A stretch of 64,000 nucleotides of DNA from Micromonospora olivasterospora (GTDB lineage Bacteria > Actinomycetota > Actinomycetes > Mycobacteriales > Micromonosporaceae), in NCBI RefSeq assembly GCF_007830265.1, contig NZ_VLKE01000001.1, positions 6,572,001-6,636,000 on the forward strand, in the 5' to 3' direction. This document shows positions 40,129-48,045 of this stretch, one piece after another (within the stretch, counting starts at the first letter, position 1; every line of letters starts with the position of its first letter). The translations under genes were made by a program, and so were the position numbers. The notes under the pieces were generated by a model that was not told the DNA's origin, ran no database searches, and saw nothing but the letters and a program-made list of their open reading frames with translations.

Positions 40129-42483
40129 GTGCGCAACCCGGATGATGCCCGGACGCTGTTCGACCAGCACGCCGACCACATCGCCACCACAACACAGCAG
40201 CGGGAACAGCTGCCGCAGTTGTGGAACGCCCTGATCAACCATATGGACGCCGACGGGATCATCACCGTCAGCGAGTCAGCCCTCGCCGAGGCGACATCCA
40301 CATCGCAGCAGACGGTGCATAAACGGATCGTGGCATTACGCGACAGTGGTCTGCTGCAGCTGGTCCGGGAAGGCCACGGTGGTGTGGCGGCGCGGTACGG
40401 GGTAACCGATCCGGGTCAGCCCCGGCAAGCACCGTTGCCGGACCTTCCCGAGGGCAGCCAGTGGGTACGCAACCGGAATGATGCCCGGACGCTGTTCGAC
40501 CAGCACGCCGACCACATCGCCACCACAACACAGCAGCGGGAACAGCTGCCGCAGTTGTGGAACGTCCTAATCAACCATATGGGCGACGACGGGACCATCA
40601 CCGCCGGCGAGTCAGACCTCGCCGCAGCGACATCCACATCGCAGCCGACGGTGCATTCCCGGATCGGGGTATTGCGCGACCGTGGTCTGCTGCAGCTGGT
40701 CCGGGAAGCACGCCGTGGTGTGGCGGCGCGGTACAGGGTGACCGATCCGGGTCAGCCCCGGCAAGCACCGTTGCCGGACCTTCCCGAGGGCCGCCAGTGG
40801 GTACGCAACCGGAATGATGCCCAGACGCTGTTCAACCAGCACGCCGACCACATCGCCACCACAACACAGCAGCGGGAACAGCTGCCGCAGTTGTGGAACG
40901 TCCTAATCAACCATATGGGCGACGACGGGACCATCACCGTCAGCGAGTCAGACCTCGCCGCAGCGACATCCACAACGCAGTCGACGGTGCATGACCGGAT
41001 CGGGGTATTACGCGACCGTGGTCTGCTGCAGCTGGTCCGGGAAGCACGCCGTGGTGTGGCGGCGCGGTACAGGGTGACCGATCCGGGTCAGCCCCGGCAA
41101 GCACCGTTGCCGGACCTTCCCGAGGGCCGCCAGTGGGTACGCAACCGGAATGATGCCCAGACGCTGTTCAACCAGCACGCCGACCACATCGCCACCACAA
41201 CACAGCAGCGGGAACATCTGCCGCAGTTGTGGAACGCCCTGATCAACCATATGGGCGACGACGGGATCATCACCGCTGGCGAGTCAGACCTCGCCGTGGC
41301 GACATCCACATCGCAGTCGACGGTGCATCGCCGGATCGGGGTATTGCGCGACAGTGGTCTGCTGCAGCTGGTCCAGGAAGCACACAGTCGCGGGGCGGCG
41401 CGGTACAGGGTGACCGATCCGGGTCAGCCCCGGCAAGCACCGGTGCCGGGCCCTGCCCCCGAACCGGACCGCCGCCCGCAGGGTAGTGAGGATCTGTCCC
41501 GGCTGAACCACGGGGATACGTCACCGATGCCCGGGCCGGTACCTGCCCCGCCAGCGGGCACGGGTCTGCCCGGGCTCTCAGGGCCGCCCGGGCCGCTGGA
41601 CGCCCCGGACGCCCTCACGGCGTCGGCCTGGCCGGCGGGGCCGCCCGCGTCGGCCTGGCCGATGGAGGAGGGACCGGCGGGACCGGCGGGGCCGGTTTCC
41701 GGCATTGATGTGACCACCCACGGTGCTGGAATGTCCACCGACTTCGGCCAGCCGCGCATCGACGATCAGGCCGGCGACGGCGGGAACCTCGGCGACTGGG
41801 CCACCTGGCAGGGGAACCCAGCTCTCGATCTGTTTGATCCGCTCCATCCGGCGGCGTGGGTCGGCCCGCCCACGGCCATGGACACGGAAACCGGCCCCGG
41901 GCCGCAACCGATGGATCCGACCTGGCCGCAAGCCCCGCCCGACCCGACACCGTGGTCGCAGCCCAGCGGCGACCAGCCCAGCCAGTTCCCAGGGACACAG
42001 TCGATCCCGCCCGGACCGGACGTGCAGGAACCGGCACCTCAGTCGCCGATGCCCGGGCCGGCACCTGCCCCGCCGGCGGACACGGGTCTGCCCGGGCTGC
42101 CCTGGCTGCCCGGGCCGCTGGACGCCCCGGACGCCCCCACCGCGTCGGCCTGGCCGGCGGGGCCGCCCGCGCCGGCCTGGACGGCGGGGCCGCCCGCGCC
42201 GGCCTGGACGGCGGGGCCGCCCGCGCCGGCCTGGCCGGCGGGGCCGCCCGCGCCGGCCTGGACGGCGGGGCCGCCCGCGCCGGCCTGGACGGCGGGGCCG
42301 CCCGCGCCGGCCTGGACGGCGGGGTGGACGGAACCGGGGTGGCCGGATCCCGACATTGATGTGACCACCCACGGTGCTGGGATGTCCACCGACCCCGGCC
42401 AGCCGCGCAATCAGGCCGGCGACGGCAGCGGGAACCTCGGCGACTGGGCCACCTGGCAGGGGCCGGACCCGGGCGTTTCCTAA
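40129..42483 (+). CDS. P2 segment e: fourth wHTH block (4 units) and truncated C-terminus
   Basis: 784-aa frame with wHTH units 11-14 (to about 41445), then the Pro/Trp linker with LFDPLHPAAWVGPP, a six-copy 9-residue minisatellite (TAGPPAPAW), and the end GNLGDWATWQGPDPGVS. The true beginning of unit 11 (SQWVRNPDDAR) extends about 20 bp upstream in the same frame. It stops 8 bp before the remnant Tn3-type transposase reading on the opposite strand. Confidence 0.7.
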   Translation: MRNPDDARTLFDQHADHIATTTQQREQLPQLWNALINHMDADGIITVSESALAEATSTSQQTVHKRIVALRDSGLLQLVREGHGGVAARYGVTDPGQPRQAPLPDLPEGSQWVRNRNDARTLFDQHADHIATTTQQREQLPQLWNVLINHMGDDGTITAGESDLAAATSTSQPTVHSRIGVLRDRGLLQLVREARRGVAARYRVTDPGQPRQAPLPDLPEGRQWVRNRNDAQTLFNQHADHIATTTQQREQLPQLWNVLINHMGDDGTITVSESDLAAATSTTQSTVHDRIGVLRDRGLLQLVREARRGVAARYRVTDPGQPRQAPLPDLPEGRQWVRNRNDAQTLFNQHADHIATTTQQREHLPQLWNALINHMGDDGIITAGESDLAVATSTSQSTVHRRIGVLRDSGLLQLVQEAHSRGAARYRVTDPGQPRQAPVPGPAPEPDRRPQGSEDLSRLNHGDTSPMPGPVPAPPAGTGLPGLSGPPGPLDAPDALTASAWPAGPPASAWPMEEGPAGPAGPVSGIDVTTHGAGMSTDFGQPRIDDQAGDGGNLGDWATWQGNPALDLFDPLHPAAWVGPPTAMDTETGPGPQPMDPTWPQAPPDPTPWSQPSGDQPSQFPGTQSIPPGPDVQEPAPQSPMPGPAPAPPADTGLPGLPWLPGPLDAPDAPTASAWPAGPPAPAWTAGPPAPAWTAGPPAPAWPAGPPAPAWTAGPPAPAWTAGPPAPAWTAGWTEPGWPDPDIDVTTHGAGMSTDPGQPRNQAGDGSGNLGDWATWQGPDPGVS
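42154..42315 (+). repeat. 27-bp coding minisatellite (x6) in the P2 linker
   Basis: Six consecutive 27-bp units, each (A/C)CGGCGGGGCCGCC followed by CGCGCCGGCCTGG, encode (T/P)AGPPAPAW. The paralogous linkers have one or two such units, so this is a local expansion. Confidence 0.9.
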
Positions 42484-42491
42484 CGCTCATG

Positions 42492-43301
42492 TCACCGGGG
42501 ATCGTTTAGTTGATCTTTAGGGCGTGGGGTTGAGCGTCTGGCCAGGCACGCAGCATTCGCCCCGGATGTCTCTGTCGGCAAAGGACCGTCCAGGCCGGCG
42601 ATCACCGCCGTTTTCCTTGGGCCCGCCTTGACCGCCGCCGGGCTCGACGACGTCGGCCCGATCCCCAGCCAAGACAGCGGTGTGCGCCCGAGGTAGACAT
42701 CCGGGACCAGCAGCAGATCCAGCTCGTCACGGCGCCGCGGTATGAGCAGGTGCGCCACCCGTGTCCAGGTCTCCTCCCGGGCGCGGGCCCGCGCCGTGGC
42801 GACGTGCTCGAGGAGATGCACCACCCCGGGCCGGACCACCCGCGACGAGATCAGGTACTCACAGGCCAGCCGGAACAGCAGCTTCGGCCAGTCATGCTCC
42901 ATCGCCCGGGCGAACAGGAACTCGTCCAGCTCCTTCCACTCGCCGGTGTCCATCGCCCGCCACCCGGCGTACGCGACCACCTCGCGCAGGTGATCGGTGC
43001 GGGTCTGCTCGCGCTCGCCGTACCCGCGCAGCTCACCCATCGCGATCCCGAGCCGCTGCGACAATCGGCCCACCGTGGCCGCCGGCGCCGCCGGCACCTC
43101 GTCAGGGACGAACCCCAACCACGGCAGCGTGCACAACTGCACCGCCACACCCAGCACGTTGCGGCCGGTCCGGAACTTGCGCAGGAACGCCTCATCCGCG
43201 CTGGTCAGCGTGAAATGCCGGATCAACTCCGCCCGGCCCAGCTCCGGGAACCCCCGCAGCCGCGCCAGCTCCTCCTCGGAGAACACGTCCCGAGTCGCCA
43301 C
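42492..43301 (-). pseudogene. Tn3-family transposase, N-terminal (DUF4158) remnant
   Basis: The GTG at 43299-43301 starts VATRDVFSEEELARLRGFPE, followed by the DUF4158 landmarks IRHFTLTSADEAFL, RNVLGVAVQLCTLPWLGFVP, LVPDVYLGRTPLSWL and GPTSSSPAAVKA. After about 42650 the similarity fades (ARRSTPRPKDQLNDPR is not transposase-like), and the large catalytic C-terminal part, about 700 residues in intact elements, is missing. It runs head-on into the truncated end of P2. No terminal repeat could be identified with confidence between 42484 and 42650. Confidence 0.8.
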
Positions 43302-43418
43302 GACCCACCCACCCGAGCATCGACCGGCACCAAACGGACCGGAACGCTACCGGGTCACGCCACGAAGCTGATCAATGGGCCTTAGCGTTGGTTTTTCGCT
43401 GGAAGCTACAACCGCCGC

Positions 43419-43621
43419 GTATTCGATCTGATGCGAATACAAGACAGTTCGCGTGCGAACTGCGGCTGAGGTTTGCGCTGCTGGTCGCGTGAGTAGCGGT
43501 TTCGCCGGCTGTAGACCTCGTGGATGCGGTTCCTTGCCGCAAGGGGTGCGAATCCGCCCCTCCTGACCTGCAGGTTTGACAAGCGTGTCGCATTGGATGC
43601 GAAGATCTCGCATCTAATGCG
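43419..43621. promoter_or_regulatory. Three palindromes in the Tn3-type divergent region (candidate recombination core)
   Basis: In the 341-bp gap between the divergent transposase and tyrosine recombinase remnants lie GTATTCG...CGAATAC (43419-43440), CAGTTCGC-GT-GCGAACTG (43445-43462) and CGCATTGGATGCGA-AGATC-TCGCATCTAATGCG, whose arms are 43589-43602 and 43608-43621. Each contains GATGCGA- or TTCGC-like half sites. Tn3-family elements with a tyrosine recombinase have their inverted-repeat core site in this position. Confidence 0.55.
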
Positions 43622-43642
43622 AGTGGTGGGAGGTCACTGTCG

Positions 43643-43915
43643 GTGGACGTGGAACGCGTCGCGCCGGGATCGGCGGCCCTGCAACTGGCCGACGGTGTGC
43701 GACTGCTGCGACCGGACGAGCAGGTCTTCACCGCGATGCTCGACGGGTGGCGTAACCAGCAACTCGCGCGGAACCTGTCATTCGGCACCGTGGAGAGCCG
43801 GCAGCGAGCGGTGCGGGCATTCGCCGAGCACGCGCAGGCGCTGCCGTGGCGGTGGACTCCGCAGCTGGTCGACGAGTGGTGCACCGATCTGCGGGCTGTG
43901 TGCGCGCGGAGATAG
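43643..43915 (+). pseudogene. Tyrosine recombinase, N-terminal SAM-like domain remnant
   Basis: 90 aa. The GTG at 43643 follows GGGAGG with 9-bp spacing. LADGVRLLRPDEQVFTAML and then LSFGTVESRQRAVRAFAEH match the core-binding (SAM-like) N-terminal domain of tyrosine recombinases. The reading ends at DLRAVCARR, where a linker to the catalytic domain is expected, and no R-H-R-Y catalytic domain follows; IS copy A starts about 100 bp on. It is probably the resolvase partner of the Tn3-type transposase remnant. Confidence 0.7.
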
Positions 43916-44011
43916 GCCGCGGGCCGGGTAGCGGCCCACCAGACGGCCCGGGTGCGGCACCGGCGTCGCTGGTGTGTCCAAAGTTTTCTGTACGTGGTGT
44001 ACGTGGTCAAG

Positions 44012-45860
44012 GACCTTGTTGCCGAATTCGTTCAGGCGGCGAGGGTGTAGTCGAGGCGGGCGAGGTGGCTTGTTCTGGTTCGGTCGAGGGGCTGGTCGTT
44101 CCACCAGGCATCGATCCTGGTCAGGTTCAGGGCTATTGCGGAGAATGCGTGTTGGAGACGGGTTTTCGGTAGGCCGCGGTAGCGGGCGTGGCGGATGCCG
44201 GTGATCGCGATGGCTTGGTGGATGGTGCTTTCCACGCCGGCGCGCAGGGCGTAGTCGTCCTGCCAGGTCTTGCGGGCTTGGTCGGCGCGGTTACGGGCCA
44301 GGGCTTCGTGCAGCTCTTGGGGGCGCAGGGTCAGGTGACGCCGGCCGCGTTTGGAGGCGGTGCACTGGGTTCGGGCTGGGCAGGGGTGGCAGGCGCCGGT
44401 GGGGAATGTGATCACGATTGCGTCGGTGCCGTGCTGGCTGACGGGGTTCCAGTTGCCGCTGGTGTTGCCTTGCGGGCAGGTGACCTGCCGGGTGGCCCAG
44501 TCGATGGTGAAGGCGTCCTTGGCGAACCCGGTACCGGCCCTGGCCTGCGCGGACGTGTCACGGGAGGCGGGGGTGACCATCGTGACGCCGTACGTGTCGG
44601 CCGCGGTGTTGATCGTCTCGGCGCAAGGGTAGCCGGCGTCGAGGTAATGCCGGGCCGGTAGCAGGCCCGAGGCGGCCAGGGCGGCGTGGATGGGGGTGGT
44701 CGCCTTCACATCGGGCACGGTCGAGCCGGTGGTCGCCACGTTGATGATCAGGTTCGGTGGAGCCGGGGTGCCGGCGCCGGGCGGGTCGTCATCGGCGTGG
44801 CAGGTCTCGGTGAGGTGGACCTTGTAGCCGTTCCAGAACAGGTCCTCGCCTTTGGCTGCCCACCGGGTGTCGAGGTCATAGGGGGAGGTGATCCGGTGTC
44901 TGGCCGGCGGCAGACCGTCGTCGTCGGCCTGCCGCATCTTGATCACCTGCCGTCCGCGGGTGTCGGCGCTGATCTGGTAGTTCTGGACCAGCATCCGGCG
45001 TAGCGTCTCGATCGCGGGTAGCTCGACCAGCCACGCCGGGGCCGATGGCGACCAGACCGCTTCCAGCAGCCGCACCGCGTCGGCGCCGTAAACCTGCGCC
45101 AGCCGGTCTCGTTTGGTCCGCGAGGTCGGCAGCCGCCAGGAGTCGACGCGGGCGCCGTATCGCTGGTTCCACTCGGGGATGTCGATCACCGTGGCCAGCC
45201 ACCCCGCAGCGGCCACGGCCAGGACCTCCACCGCGGCGCGGACCGTCTCCCCGGCCAACTCGAGGCGGTTGAGGTCACGCACCGCTGAGATCACGTGGGT
45301 GGAATCGGTGCGGGCCTTGCCACCGGCGCCGATCAGGCCCTTGTCCTTCAACACCTGAAGGAGCAGGTCGAACGCGGCGCGTTCCAGACCGTGCTCGACG
45401 AGGCGGGCCCGGAACTTGCTCAACACGCTGTAGTCGAACCCGGTATCGGTCAGCTCCAGCCCCAGGCAGTACTTCCAGTCGATGGCCCGGACCACCATCT
45501 GCGCCGCCTGCCGGTCAGTCAACCCTTCGGCGTACTGCAACGCCGTCACTAGAGCCAGGACCCCCGGCGAGGTCGCCGGCGCACCCCGGACCCCGAAAGC
45601 AGCCGCGAACCGCTCATCAGCGAACACCTCACCCAACTGGTCACGCACACTCATCGCCAGACTGCCCTTGGGAAACGCCGCCCTGGCCACCAGCATCGTC
45701 TGCTCCGGAACTTGCGCCAACGGGCGCGACCGCATCGACATCGGCGAAACCATCCTGCGGCCGGGAGAGGGGAAAAGCCGACCAGCAACACGATCATTCA
45801 GGACAGACAAGCCAACACACCGGATCCACAACGGCATGTCACGAATTCAGCAACAGGGTC
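44012..45860 (-). mobile_element. IS1182-family element, copy A (1,849 bp)
   Basis: The ends are imperfect inverted repeats: GACCCTGTTGCTGAATTCGT at 45860 reading inward and GACCTTGTTGCCGAATTCGT at 44012. Copy B at 57486-59334 has the same length in the opposite orientation and nearly identical sequence. No direct target repeat flanks this copy: the outer side is recombinase debris, and the inner side is the 22-codon start of a P-family gene. Confidence 0.85.
44032..45741 (-). CDS. IS1182-family transposase (copy A)
   Basis: About 569 aa from the ATG at 45741 (MSMRSRPLAQVPEQT); an upstream in-frame ATG (45837) lies close to the terminal repeat and is less likely. It has the DUF772-type N-terminal domain (LALVTALQYAEGLTDRQAAQ) and DDE landmarks DSTHVISAVRDLNR, FWNGYKVHLTETC, HYLDAGYPCAE and the C-terminal YALRAGVESTIHQAI, with a CHPCPARTQC zinc-like pair. 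It differs from copy B at only two residues noticed (S/L near the N-terminus, G/S in GAGGKARTDS). It appears intact. Confidence 0.9.
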   Translation of the reverse strand: MSMRSRPLAQVPEQTMLVARAAFPKGSLAMSVRDQLGEVFADERFAAAFGVRGAPATSPGVLALVTALQYAEGLTDRQAAQMVVRAIDWKYCLGLELTDTGFDYSVLSKFRARLVEHGLERAAFDLLLQVLKDKGLIGAGGKARTDSTHVISAVRDLNRLELAGETVRAAVEVLAVAAAGWLATVIDIPEWNQRYGARVDSWRLPTSRTKRDRLAQVYGADAVRLLEAVWSPSAPAWLVELPAIETLRRMLVQNYQISADTRGRQVIKMRQADDDGLPPARHRITSPYDLDTRWAAKGEDLFWNGYKVHLTETCHADDDPPGAGTPAPPNLIINVATTGSTVPDVKATTPIHAALAASGLLPARHYLDAGYPCAETINTAADTYGVTMVTPASRDTSAQARAGTGFAKDAFTIDWATRQVTCPQGNTSGNWNPVSQHGTDAIVITFPTGACHPCPARTQCTASKRGRRHLTLRPQELHEALARNRADQARKTWQDDYALRAGVESTIHQAIAITGIRHARYRGLPKTRLQHAFSAIALNLTRIDAWWNDQPLDRTRTSHLARLDYTLAA

Positions 45861-45928
45861 GTGAACCCTTCCAAAACCCGCAACGAACTCTCACCGAGCT
45901 CAACAGTCGAAAAAGCAGCGGCGACCAA
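45861..45928 (-). pseudogene. P4: first 22 codons of a fourth P-family gene
   Basis: From the TTG at 45926-45928 the reading is VAAAFSTVELGESSLRVLEG, the same N-terminus as P1 and P2, cut at the right end of IS copy A after GF. The rest of this gene is not adjacent to the other IS copy or to any other junction in the window, so it was probably deleted in a rearrangement. Confidence 0.85.
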
Positions 45929-46338
45929 CGCGCAACGCTCCCTCCCCGCCCCCGAACCAAGGACACCCAGTACGGATCAGCCTGCCCCGCAGGCCGCCCA
46001 CCCCAGCCCCCGACCACCTCGCCGGCGACAACCTCGGCACCGTCGCCCACCCGGCGGCCAAACCCCCACACCTCACCCCACGACCCGGCCGACGCCCACC
46101 ACCACCGACAGTGTTGATCGCCGAGAGCCACGCACCCCTCACCGCAAAGTGACGGTAGTCGACCCCGGCGACACCAGCCATCCCGCCCACACGTGCGCCA
46201 CCACACACCCACACCCCCGCGCCGGGCCCCGGCGGGGCCTCACCCCGACCCGAGCCGTCGAGCGTTCGCCCGCGGTGAGGCCGACCACGACGACACCACC
46301 CCCCGGTCGAGCTGCCGCCCACGGCGGACACCGAACCA
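45929..46338. promoter_or_regulatory. P4 leader, divergent from the intact RHH gene
   Basis: Near-copy of the P1 leader. CCGCAAAGTGACGG at 46142-46155 lies 214 bp from the P4 start and 184 bp from the RHH start. This is the only copy with a full-length RHH gene on its far side, so it best shows the ancestral divergent arrangement. Confidence 0.55.
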
Positions 46339-46638
46339 ATGGTGATGCGCGGAGTGCGCCTGCCCGTGAACCTGGACCAGCGGGTCCGCGACGCCGCCGA
46401 CGCCGCCGGCGTCAAGGCATCCACCCTCATCCGCGAATGGATCGAACTCGGGCTCACCGAGCTGGAGAACGACCGGCCCGTGTCCCTGTCCGCGCCGCGC
46501 CGCCCGATCGCCGCCGCCCAGGCCCAGCCGCGCCGCCTGACCACCCACCACACCACCCACACCGGCTCACAGCCCAGGTCACAGCCGGTTCTGTCAGCAC
46601 ACCCACCGCCGCGACACACCCGGCCAGCCCCGACCTGA
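46339..46638 (+). CDS. Ribbon-helix-helix (CopG/BrnA-like) DNA-binding protein
   Basis: 99 aa. Residues 3-45 form a ribbon-helix-helix: the strand MRGVRLPVNLDQ, helix 1 RVRDAADAAG and helix 2 STLIREWIELGLTELEND. A basic, Pro/His-rich tail follows. The start is MVMRG at 46339. Similar sequence upstream (VELPPTADTEP) could extend the protein, but that part is out of frame here by one C. RHH proteins repress their own promoters as dimers and often partner a toxin; the divergent position against the P-family leader suggests control of the giant gene. That role is inference. Confidence 0.7.
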   Translation: MVMRGVRLPVNLDQRVRDAADAAGVKASTLIREWIELGLTELENDRPVSLSAPRRPIAAAQAQPRRLTTHHTTHTGSQPRSQPVLSAHPPPRHTRPAPT

Positions 46639-46702
46639 AGGGCATCGATGACATGGGGTGGTGTGGCTTCGACGAAGCATTGGGCCGGTGACGTCCAGTG
46701 AA

Positions 46703-47592
46703 GTGATCTCAACAAGATTCGGGTAGGTACTTGTACTCGAAATGAGTCAGATGCAGCGCGGCGGCGACGACGTCGCCGATCCGGCGTGGGCTGGCGGTGG
46801 TATGGCGTAGCGTTTTCCAGCGTCCGATCAGGATGGCGAAGCCGCGTTCGCCTTGCCAGCGCAGCCCGCGCAGCAGCCGGTTGTAGGCGCGGTTGTCGGG
46901 TGCGAGCCGGCTGCCGTCAGTAGGCTGCTTGACTGGGGTCTTGATGCCGTGGCCTGCGCTTTCGTAGCCGGAGTCGGCCAGTGCGGGTAGGTCCAGTTCG
47001 GCGGCGGACCAGTTCAGCGCGGCGGTCACCCCGAGTTCGCGGGCGCAGCTGGTGTCGTGCAGGTGCCCGGGCATCGCCGCCGATGTCCAGATCGGCAGTC
47101 CGTCCGGGCGGATGATCGCTTGGATGTTCGCGCCGAAGTCGCGGTGCTTTCCGGAGTACCAGGCGTCGATGATCTCGCCCTTGACCGACAGGGTGGTCTC
47201 GGTGAGCCGGTCGCAGTCGAACAGCTTGCCGTCGAGGATCACGTGGGACCAGCCGTCGTCGGCGACTCGGCGCAGCGCGGTGTGCAGATCCTGCGCCTGC
47301 GCGGCGAGCACGGCGATGCCCTCGTCGCGGTAGCGGTACGCGGTCGCCCGGGAGATGCCGAACCCGGCGCCGAGCAGGGTCACGTCCTCGGCCTTGCGGA
47401 ACCAGACCAGCACCAGCAGTGCCTGGTAGAAGCAGGTCAACGCGCGGGTGCCGCGCCGTGTCCCCTTGGCTCGGCGTTCCGCGGCAAGCAGCCGGCTGAG
47501 GTACCGCACGAGTTCCCTCGGGACGTCGACCATGGCACGATATGCGATCACGTGGGGTCCTCACCGTGTGGGTGATCTTGTGGTGAGAACTA
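46703..47592 (-). mobile_element. IS5-family element, approximate limits
   Basis: Imperfect inverted ends enclose a single transposase gene: GTGATCTCAACAAGATTC at 46703 and, on the other strand, TAGTTCTCACCACAAGATCA ending near 47592. The ends could be off by a few bases, and no certain target duplication was seen. Confidence 0.6.
46709..47551 (-). CDS. IS5-family (HARBI1-like DDE) transposase
   Basis: 280 aa from GTG 47551, or 274 aa from the ATG at 47533 (MVDVPRELVRYLSRLLAAER). A helix-turn-helix (GFGISRATAYRYRDEGIAVL) precedes the DDE domain, with HVILDGKLFDCDRL, YSGKHRDFGANIQ, and then LALADSGY-type and QGERGFAILIGRWKTLRH segments. The frame is intact. It separates the RHH gene from P3. 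Confidence 0.85.
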   Translation of the reverse strand: MIAYRAMVDVPRELVRYLSRLLAAERRAKGTRRGTRALTCFYQALLVLVWFRKAEDVTLLGAGFGISRATAYRYRDEGIAVLAAQAQDLHTALRRVADDGWSHVILDGKLFDCDRLTETTLSVKGEIIDAWYSGKHRDFGANIQAIIRPDGLPIWTSAAMPGHLHDTSCARELGVTAALNWSAAELDLPALADSGYESAGHGIKTPVKQPTDGSRLAPDNRAYNRLLRGLRWQGERGFAILIGRWKTLRHTTASPRRIGDVVAAALHLTHFEYKYLPESC

Positions 47593-48045
47593 CCTACCGA
47601 GGACCTCACGTCCACTTCCAGCACTGTCCGGCCTGAGTGCCTTCATCCGTGTCGCACCAATCAACACATTCGCGTCGCTGAGATCAGCTCAGTGGCTCCG
47701 TATCTGCCGCTGACCGGGCGCCCAGGGGCAGTGCGCCGCTGAACGACGTGTCACGCGAGAACTGGCTCCATGCGATTCACGGTCAGGAGTCCCTCCTGCC
47801 GTGACCGAGCTGATCCACCTCGGCTTGCGACCACGCGCGGCTTGCCTCGGTACCTCGACGACTACGCCGCCTCGACACACCTCTTCGTCGAGCATTGCCA
47901 GGCACCACGAGGCCAGCATTCGGACAGTTCTGATATCCCACATCGCCAGCAGACATCACCCGGGCGATCCGCCACACCTGCGCCGGACCATCGACGTCCA
48001 TTTTGTCAACCCGGCACTATCTGCGGAAGCACGGTTGGTCCACAC
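47593..48045. other. Non-coding stretch downstream of P3, with a hairpin at 47777-47804
   Basis: No gene recognised. The one clear structure is an inverted repeat: TCACGG-T-CAGGAG (47777-47789) and CTCCTG-CCGTGA (47793-47804), 12 bp paired with one bulged T and a 3-nt loop, which is a plausible terminator for P3, whose stop is about 240 bp away. Confidence 0.45.

Larger units (their letters stand above)
33730..41445 (+). repeat. P2 wHTH repeat array (14 units, 336-bp period) inside about 2-kb macro-repeats
   Basis: The 336-bp period can be counted directly: the unit boundary CCTTCCCGCGGGCAGC recurs at about 34063, 34399 and 34735. A higher-order unit (linker plus 3-4 wHTH units) starts at 35318, 37317, 39350 and about 41709. 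Sister units are nearly identical in DNA, which points to recent expansion and homogenisation. Confidence 0.85.
29820..42483 (+). pseudogene. P2: giant WXG100-like/winged-HTH-array protein (4,223 aa if eight single-base gaps are restored)
   Basis: The N-terminal 1,300 residues match P1 closely (WXG100-like region, Pro linker, helical domain, WVRGWFTIAG domain). There are 14 wHTH repeats in blocks 4+3+3+4. The reading frame breaks at eight places, each fixed by adding one G or C: about 35283, 37252, 37283, 39320, 39768, 39990, 40049 and 40079. With these restored the span is exactly 4,224 codons including stop. Repeats of block 1-3 are nearly identical in DNA, so recent amplification or gene conversion is likely. 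The chain ends at GDWATWQGPDPGVS, where paralogues continue with MDWQPS, and a Tn3-family remnant begins directly after. The effector domain is therefore lost. The segments are listed separately. Confidence 0.7.

Noticed and set aside
33730..41445. Regularly spaced repeats resembling a CRISPR or satellite array
   Set aside because: The 336-bp period is a whole number of codons, the units are coding throughout, and variation follows protein structure.
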